Below are positions 59,341 through 64,000 of a stretch of 64,000 bases of DNA, piece by piece (position 1 is the stretch's first letter; each line of letters begins with the position of its first letter). The DNA lies in assembly GCF_900497695.1 (NCBI RefSeq), contig NZ_UIDD01000007.1, positions 1-64,000 of the forward strand, in the 5' to 3' direction. Under the pieces are notes generated by a model. It made no database searches. It was not told the origin of the DNA and was given only the letters and a program-made list of their open reading frames with translations. This stretch comes from Pseudomonas wadenswilerensis. Its GTDB lineage: Bacteria; Pseudomonadota; Gammaproteobacteria; Pseudomonadales; Pseudomonadaceae. Position numbers and translations under genes: made by a program.

Positions 59341-59916
59341 CAGGTACAGGGCGCTGGCCACCAGCAGCAGTGCCAGGCTGCGGTTGAACAGGCGCATGCG
59401 CTGCGGATTGTTGAGGTACTGACTGATCACGCTGCCAGCCCAGGCCCAGGTGGCGATCGACAGATAGCAGATGACGAAATAGACAGCGCTGAATTGCCAT
59501 AACAGCCGGGTTTCGCCATCGCCGACATAGGCGCCAATCCCGGCCACGCAGGCCAGCCAGGCTTTCGGGTTGAGCCACTGCAGGGTGGCGCCGGCAAGCA
59601 TCGAAGGTGCGGCCTCGTGGCTGGCCGAACCCAGTTGGCCATTGTCCCAGGCCAGTTTCCAGGCCATGTACAGCAAAAACAGCACGCCTGCCCAGTGCAG
59701 TATCTGGGTCAGGGCCGGCCAGTAGCGCAGCAGTTGGTGCAGGCCGAGGCCAATCAGCAACAGCAGCAGGGTAAAACCCACTGTTGCTCCGGTGACATGC
59801 CGCAGGCTGGCGCGCAGGCCGTGGCGGGCACCGGCGCCAAGGGCGACGATATTGACCGGGCCGGGTGAGATAGAAGCGGCCAGCGCAAAGGCGGCCATTG
59901 ATAGCATCAGGCTCAT
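59329..59916 (-). CDS. LysE-family amino-acid exporter
   Basis: 195-aa LysE/RhtB-type translocator with about six helices. The N-terminal AASISPGPVNIVALGAGARH carries the SPGP motif. Other family segments are GATLQWLNPKAWLACVAGIG and LLLIGLGLHQLL. The substrate is an unknown amino acid or related metabolite. The adjacent convergent AraC gene is of the kind that often accompanies such exporters. ATG 59916 places the SPGP motif at the usual distance from the start. Confidence 0.9.
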   Translation of the reverse strand: MSLMLSMAAFALAASISPGPVNIVALGAGARHGLRASLRHVTGATVGFTLLLLLIGLGLHQLLRYWPALTQILHWAGVLFLLYMAWKLAWDNGQLGSASHEAAPSMLAGATLQWLNPKAWLACVAGIGAYVGDGETRLLWQFSAVYFVICYLSIATWAWAGSVISQYLNNPQRMRLFNRSLALLLVASALYLLLG

Positions 59917-60227
59917 GGGAAGTTCATCCAGAACAGGGGAGACCGGCACAGCCTACGGCTCGGCAAACCCTCGGGTATTGAAGAAAATTACCCAACACAG
60001 GCAATACGCTCACCGCTCACCGGCAGGAGCGGGCTTGCCCTGCGATTTACAGAATTTGAAATAGTTTCATGCTGTGAGAAAAGCCTGCTGCAATTGTAGG
60101 ATCACATCCCCAATTGATTTCAGGTTGATATGACTTCGTTCTCGGAGCCTCCCAGTACCCGGCCGTCCCGGCCATTCTCCCGTCTTTGTGACGTTTTCCG
60201 TCCGTTCTCGCACATGAGTGATCGCCC
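59917..60227. other. Intergenic region between LysE and TerC-family genes
   Basis: This 311-bp gap holds a lone REP remnant (GGAGCGGGCTTGCCCTGCGA, about 60025-60044) and presumably the promoters of two divergent genes. I looked for a yybP-ykoY (Mn) riboswitch, as found before some TerC genes, and saw no convincing match. No small gene is supported. Confidence 0.5.
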
Positions 60228-61799
60228 ATGGAATGGCTAGCCGACCCCACGGCCTGGCTGGGCCTTGCCACGCTGATTGTGCTGGAACTGGTACTGGGTA
60301 TCGATAACCTGGTGTTCATCGCCATCCTCGCCGATAAACTGCCGCCCCATCAGCGCGACCGTGCGCGGGTGATCGGCCTGTCGCTGGCGCTGATCATGCG
60401 CCTGGGCCTGCTGGCCAGTATCTCGTGGATGGTGACCCTCACTGCGCCGCTGTTCGAGGTGTTCGACAAGAGCTTCTCCGGACGCGACCTGATCATGCTG
60501 TTCGGTGGTGTGTTCCTGTTGTTCAAGGCGACCATGGAACTGCACGAGCGCCTGGAAGGCCACGTTGCGCAAAACACCGGCAGCGTGCGTCACGCCGCGT
60601 TCTGGCCGATCGTCGCGCAGATCGTGGTGCTTGATGCGGTGTTCTCCCTGGACGCGGTCATCACCGCCGTGGGTATGGTCGAAGAATTGTCGATCATGAT
60701 GATCGCCGTGATCTTCTCCATCGGCATCATGATCGTTGCCAGCAAGCCGTTGACCCGTTTCGTCAACAATCACCCGACGGTGATCATGCTGTGCCTGGGT
60801 TTCTTGATGATGATCGGCTTCAGCCTCACCGCCGAGGGCCTGGGCTTCCATATTCCGAAAGGCTACCTGTATGCCGCCATCGGTTTCTCGATCCTCATCG
60901 AGCTGTTCAACCAGCTGGCCCGTGCCCGCCGCAAGCGGAGCCTGCAGCAACACCGTCCGCTGCGCGAACGCACCGCCCACGCGGTAATGCGCCTGCTGGG
61001 CGGGCGCCGGGTCGAGGCCGACGACGTCGGCGAGGAGATTGCCGATCTGGTCGAGGGTGGCGAAGAGCAGGTGCTGTTCGACCGCCGCGAGCGGGTGATG
61101 ATCAGCGGCGTACTGAACCTGGCCGAGCGGCCGGTCAAGACCGTGATGACGGTACGTGCCAAGGTCGATACCATCGACCTGGCGCAGCCGGCTGAAGCAA
61201 TTCGTACCGCGCTGATGCATTCGTCCTACTCGCGCCTGCCGCTGATTCGTGACGGCCGCATCGAAGAACCCTTGGGCTTCGTGCACAAGAAGGAACTGCT
61301 CAAGGAGTTGTTGGCCGGTAATCAGCCGGACCTGGAGAGCCTCGCCCGGGCGCCGCTGAACCTGCTGGAGAGTTTCAGCATCCTCAACGCCCTGGAGCAG
61401 ATGCGCGGCCAGTCGACGCACATTGCCTTCGTGGTCAACGAGTTCGGTGATTTCACCGGGGTGCTGACCATGACCGATATCCTCGAGTCCATCGCCGGTG
61501 AATTGCCCGATGCCAGTGAAGTGGAGGGGCCGGGGATCGTCGAAGACGAGCAGGGCTTTGTCGTCAGCGGCGCCCTGAACCTCAGCCAGATCCAGGCGCG
61601 CACCGGTTTTGCCGCCAAGCCCACGGAGGACTACCAGACCCTCGCCGGCCTGGTCATGAGTCTGCTTGACCGCTTGCCGATGGTCGGCGACAGCCTGGTG
61701 TGGGACAACTGGAAGATGACTGTGGTCGCGGTGGAGGAAAGACGGGTGCGCCAGGTGCGCCTTACACCGAGCGCCGCCGTTGACGCAGCAGGTGCCTGA
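60228..61799 (+). CDS. TerC-family membrane protein with CBS pair and CorC_HlyC domain
   Basis: 523 aa: an N-terminal TerC domain of about seven helices with acidic membrane motifs ([20 protein letters not shown] and [20 protein letters not shown]), a CBS pair (about 295-420; [20 protein letters not shown], then [20 protein letters not shown]), and a C-terminal CorC_HlyC domain. It matches the YoaE/YegH/CapB group. Relatives of TerC handle Mn or Ca efflux, sometimes metallating exported proteins. The function here is not established. The 3' end overlaps the convergent rarD by 38 bp. Confidence 0.9.
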   Translation: MEWLADPTAWLGLATLIVLELVLGIDNLVFIAILADKLPPHQRDRARVIGLSLALIMRLGLLASISWMVTLTAPLFEVFDKSFSGRDLIMLFGGVFLLFKATMELHERLEGHVAQNTGSVRHAAFWPIVAQIVVLDAVFSLDAVITAVGMVEELSIMMIAVIFSIGIMIVASKPLTRFVNNHPTVIMLCLGFLMMIGFSLTAEGLGFHIPKGYLYAAIGFSILIELFNQLARARRKRSLQQHRPLRERTAHAVMRLLGGRRVEADDVGEEIADLVEGGEEQVLFDRRERVMISGVLNLAERPVKTVMTVRAKVDTIDLAQPAEAIRTALMHSSYSRLPLIRDGRIEEPLGFVHKKELLKELLAGNQPDLESLARAPLNLLESFSILNALEQMRGQSTHIAFVVNEFGDFTGVLTMTDILESIAGELPDASEVEGPGIVEDEQGFVVSGALNLSQIQARTGFAAKPTEDYQTLAGLVMSLLDRLPMVGDSLVWDNWKMTVVAVEERRVRQVRLTPSAAVDAAGA

Positions 61800-62649
61800 C
61801 GCCTTCAGCGATCAGCACCAGCACCGCCAGCCAGATCGGCAGGTAAGTCAGCCACTGGTCGGGGCCGATGGTCTCGCCCAGGAGCAGGGCCACGGCCACC
61901 AGCAGCACCGGTTCGACATAGCTGAGCAGGCCGAACAGGCTGAAGGCCAGCAGGCGGCTGGCCAGTACATAACAGATCAGCGCCAGTGCGCTGATCACCC
62001 CAAGCAGTGGAATCAGGCCGTACAACCCCGGATGTTCGGCCAGGTCCTGGGCCGACAGCGGGCCCTGGATGACAAAGTACAGCGCCGCTGGCAGCAGCAG
62101 GCACATGTCGGCCCACAGCCCGCCAAGATGGTCAGTGCCACATTTGCGCCGCAGCACGAAGTACAACGGATAGCCACCGGCCACCAACAGGGTTTCCCAG
62201 GCAAAACTGCCATGTTGGTAAAGCTCATGACCGACGCCGGTGATCGCACAGGCCACCGCCACTTTCTGCAGTCGCGACAGGCGTTCTCCATAGATCAGGC
62301 GGCCGGTCAGAACCATGGTCAGCGGCAAGAGGAAATAGCCCAGCGATACTTCCAGGCTGCGCCCGTGCAACGGCGCCCAGAGGAACAGCCAGAGCTGCAC
62401 GCCCATCAGCGACGAAGTCCCCAGCAGGCCGAGCAACAGCAGCGGTGTGCGCCGCACCCGTGCGAGCAAGCCGGTGACCAGCGGCCAGTCGCGGGTAAAC
62501 AGCATGAACAGGGTGACGCACGGCAGGGTCAGGAGCATGCGCCAGCCGAACACCTCCTCGCCGTCGAGCGGGGTGAGCAGCGAGGTGTAGTAGTACATCA
62601 CGGCAAACAGGAACGACGCCGTGACCGATGTAATGATGCCTTTTGACAC
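61762..62649 (-). CDS. rarD: EamA-family transporter RarD
   Basis: 295-aa DMT-superfamily membrane protein with ten predicted helices. [40 protein letters not shown] and [17 protein letters not shown] [20 protein letters not shown] identify the RarD group. RarD proteins are drug/metabolite transporters of uncertain substrate, named for chloramphenicol sensitivity in Pseudomonas. It converges on the TerC-family gene. Confidence 0.9.
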   Translation of the reverse strand: MSKGIITSVTASFLFAVMYYYTSLLTPLDGEEVFGWRMLLTLPCVTLFMLFTRDWPLVTGLLARVRRTPLLLLGLLGTSSLMGVQLWLFLWAPLHGRSLEVSLGYFLLPLTMVLTGRLIYGERLSRLQKVAVACAITGVGHELYQHGSFAWETLLVAGGYPLYFVLRRKCGTDHLGGLWADMCLLLPAALYFVIQGPLSAQDLAEHPGLYGLIPLLGVISALALICYVLASRLLAFSLFGLLSYVEPVLLVAVALLLGETIGPDQWLTYLPIWLAVLVLIAEGVRHLLRQRRRSV

Positions 62650-62710
62650 AAATGCCTCGGTTGCAGAAGAAAACAGAGCGGGTAACCCGCGATGATCTCA
62701 GGCCGCAGGC

Positions 62711-64000
62711 CTAACCGGCAACCTCCGCCACCTGCGACGCGGGTTCGGCCTGGGCCGCCAGGGCGGCGACAAAACCCTCGATCGGCATGGGCCGGGCGAA
62801 CAGGTAACCCTGCTGGAAATCGACATTGTGGTGCGCCAGGTAATCGCGCTGGGTTTCGTTTTCGACGCCTTCTGCGACGATGCCCAGTTCAAGCTTGGCC
62901 GACAGTTCGATGATGCTGTCGAGAATATGCAATGACAGGGCATCGACCCCGATCAGGGCGACGAAGCTCTGGTCGATCTTCAGGTAGTCGACCTTGAACT
63001 GGCGCAGGTAGCTGAGGCTGGACTGGCCGGTGCCGAAGTCGTCGATGGCAATCATTACCCCCAGTTCGTGCAGCTTGGCGAACAGGTCCTGGGTGACTTC
63101 GCTGGGGGCGATCAGCTTGCGTTCGGTCAGTTCCAGGGTCAGCAGCACGCGCCCGGGCGGGAAGGCGGCGAGAAAGTCCCGGCAGTCGTCGTACAGGGCC
63201 AGGTCCTGGCAATGATCGGCGGTGATGTTGATGCCGACATGAAAACCGTCCTCCATCAGCGCCGCATGGGGCGCCAGCAGTTCGGCGGTGCGGCGCATGA
63301 GGATGCGCGTCATCGGCACGATCTGGCCGCTGTGCTCGGCGTAGGGGATGAACAGGTCGGGGCGTACCAGGCCTTCGCGCGGGTGCTGCCAGCGCATCAG
63401 CACTTCGGCGCCGGCCCAGCGATAGTCGCCCTTGCGCACCACTGGCTGGAAGTACGGCAAAAATTCGTTGGCTTCCATGGCCCGCTGCAACTCGGCCCGT
63501 GGCGAACTGGCGCGACGCAGCATCCAGCGGCACACGGCGCCGGCAATCACCCCGAGAAACACCAGCAAGCCGAACAGGGCAGGGTATTCATCGCGCATCA
63601 CCTGGCCGACCTTGCCCGCTTCATAACCGCTGTGGATCGAGAAAGGGTAGTAGCTGGAGGTGAGCCGCACCGGCGCCACCGCGGCGGCGGGGGCGATACC
63701 TTCATGCACCAGGCCGTCCTTGCCCATCCAGTAACGGCCCACCTGCAGCAACAACCGGGTGTGCGGGCCGATCAGGCGCAGGGCGGTGAGCAGGTGGTCG
63801 CCATCGACGGTGCTGATGGCGCCGCGCTCGCCTTCGCTGACCCGATACACCAGCAGCGGATGGCCCGGGGTCACCGAGTTGCCGTTCATCAGCCAGAGTT
63901 TGCCGTCGACATAGTCGCTGGCATTGACCGGTTCGCTGTACGGGCCGAACAGCGAACTGCAATACAGCTCGTTGCGGTAGACCAGGTTGGTGGAGCGCAC
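62711..64000 (-). CDS. CSS-motif EAL-domain cyclic-di-GMP phosphodiesterase, partial
   Basis: C-terminal 429 aa of a larger protein cut by the right edge. The periplasmic CSS-motif sensor is visible (NELYCSSLFGPYSEP), followed by a TM near LFGLLVFLGVIAGAVCRWML and an EAL domain. The signature is AEVLMRWQHP, so EVL instead of EAL. NITADHC, LELTERKLIAP, IAIDDFGTGQSSLSYLRQFK and VAEGVENETQRDYLAHH are intact, so activity is likely. CSS-EAL enzymes sense periplasmic redox state through the two cysteines. The true start is outside the window. Confidence 0.9.
   Translation of the reverse strand: MRSTNLVYRNELYCSSLFGPYSEPVNASDYVDGKLWLMNGNSVTPGHPLLVYRVSEGERGAISTVDGDHLLTALRLIGPHTRLLLQVGRYWMGKDGLVHEGIAPAAAVAPVRLTSSYYPFSIHSGYEAGKVGQVMRDEYPALFGLLVFLGVIAGAVCRWMLRRASSPRAELQRAMEANEFLPYFQPVVRKGDYRWAGAEVLMRWQHPREGLVRPDLFIPYAEHSGQIVPMTRILMRRTAELLAPHAALMEDGFHVGINITADHCQDLALYDDCRDFLAAFPPGRVLLTLELTERKLIAPSEVTQDLFAKLHELGVMIAIDDFGTGQSSLSYLRQFKVDYLKIDQSFVALIGVDALSLHILDSIIELSAKLELGIVAEGVENETQRDYLAHHNVDFQQGYLFARPMPIEGFVAALAAQAEPASQVAEVAG

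Noticed and set aside
59917..60227. yybP-ykoY manganese riboswitch before the TerC-family gene
   Set aside because: The conserved internal loops of that riboswitch were not found, and YoaE-type TerC-CBS genes are not usually controlled by it.

Overview
The window comes from a fluorescent-group Pseudomonas chromosome, most likely a relative of P. putida. It is GC-rich and has REP elements of the P. putida type. It carries Pseudomonas-specific families (MvaT/MvaU, OprD-type porins, Dnr) and a Pseudomonas-style narXL-narK1K2GHJI locus. The species is an inference from these features. No rRNA, tRNA or CRISPR array was recognised.

Positions 1-904 hold the right part of an IS3-family insertion sequence. 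It abuts a 0.7-kb tandem array of a 128-bp REP-bearing unit (913-1640). Positions 1645-32119 form a 30-kb block for life on nitrate without oxygen. In order it holds: an NO-response pair (hemerythrin-type DnrN-like protein and divergent NorR); pdxH; moaB-moeA for molybdenum cofactor; ubiUVT for O2-independent ubiquinone synthesis; a Dnr regulator; narL-narX facing narK1-narK2-narG-narH-narJ-narI; a PpiC isomerase; moaA; a class III ribonucleotide reductase whose glycyl-radical tail is a separate small gene, followed by nrdG; a chemoreceptor; an ftrABCD-type ferrous iron uptake operon; and a small Cys-rich DUF3079 protein. Four near-perfect ANR/Dnr boxes (TTGAT-N4-RTCAA) lie upstream of ubiU, narK1, nrdD and the DUF3079 gene, each with a TAG-N2-T hexamer where the -10 element should be. 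NarL heptamer pairs flank narX/narK1 and lie upstream of dnr. A -24/-12 (sigma-54) promoter with three GT-N7-AC NorR sites sits between dnrN and norR. The region therefore reads as one regulon cascade (ANR, NarXL, Dnr, NorR).

Positions 32136-41298 are mixed: a luciferase-type monooxygenase with its flavin reductase, divergent from an NCS1 permease and sharing repeated operators; gloA; an MvaT-like nucleoid protein; an OprD-type porin with a terminator-like hairpin in its leader; cobF; a glycosyltransferase; and a lone receiver protein. Positions 41595-48124 are a tightly overlapping signalling operon: a three-receiver hybrid kinase, CheR, a receiver-less CheB, a receiver-kinase and a single receiver, with no chemoreceptor or CheA/CheW. 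Positions 48231-50631 carry an orphan type VI PAAR-Tle1 phospholipase and its DUF2931 lipoprotein, in visibly AT-richer DNA.

Positions 50633-64000 are ordinary accessory metabolism: TetR, 3-hydroxyacyl-CoA dehydrogenase and thiolase; an AraC regulator; periplasmic catalase KatB; a DapA-like/class II aldolase operon with a divergent XRE-cupin regulator and an AraC regulator; a LysE exporter; a TerC-CBS-CorC membrane protein; RarD; and an EAL phosphodiesterase cut by the window edge.
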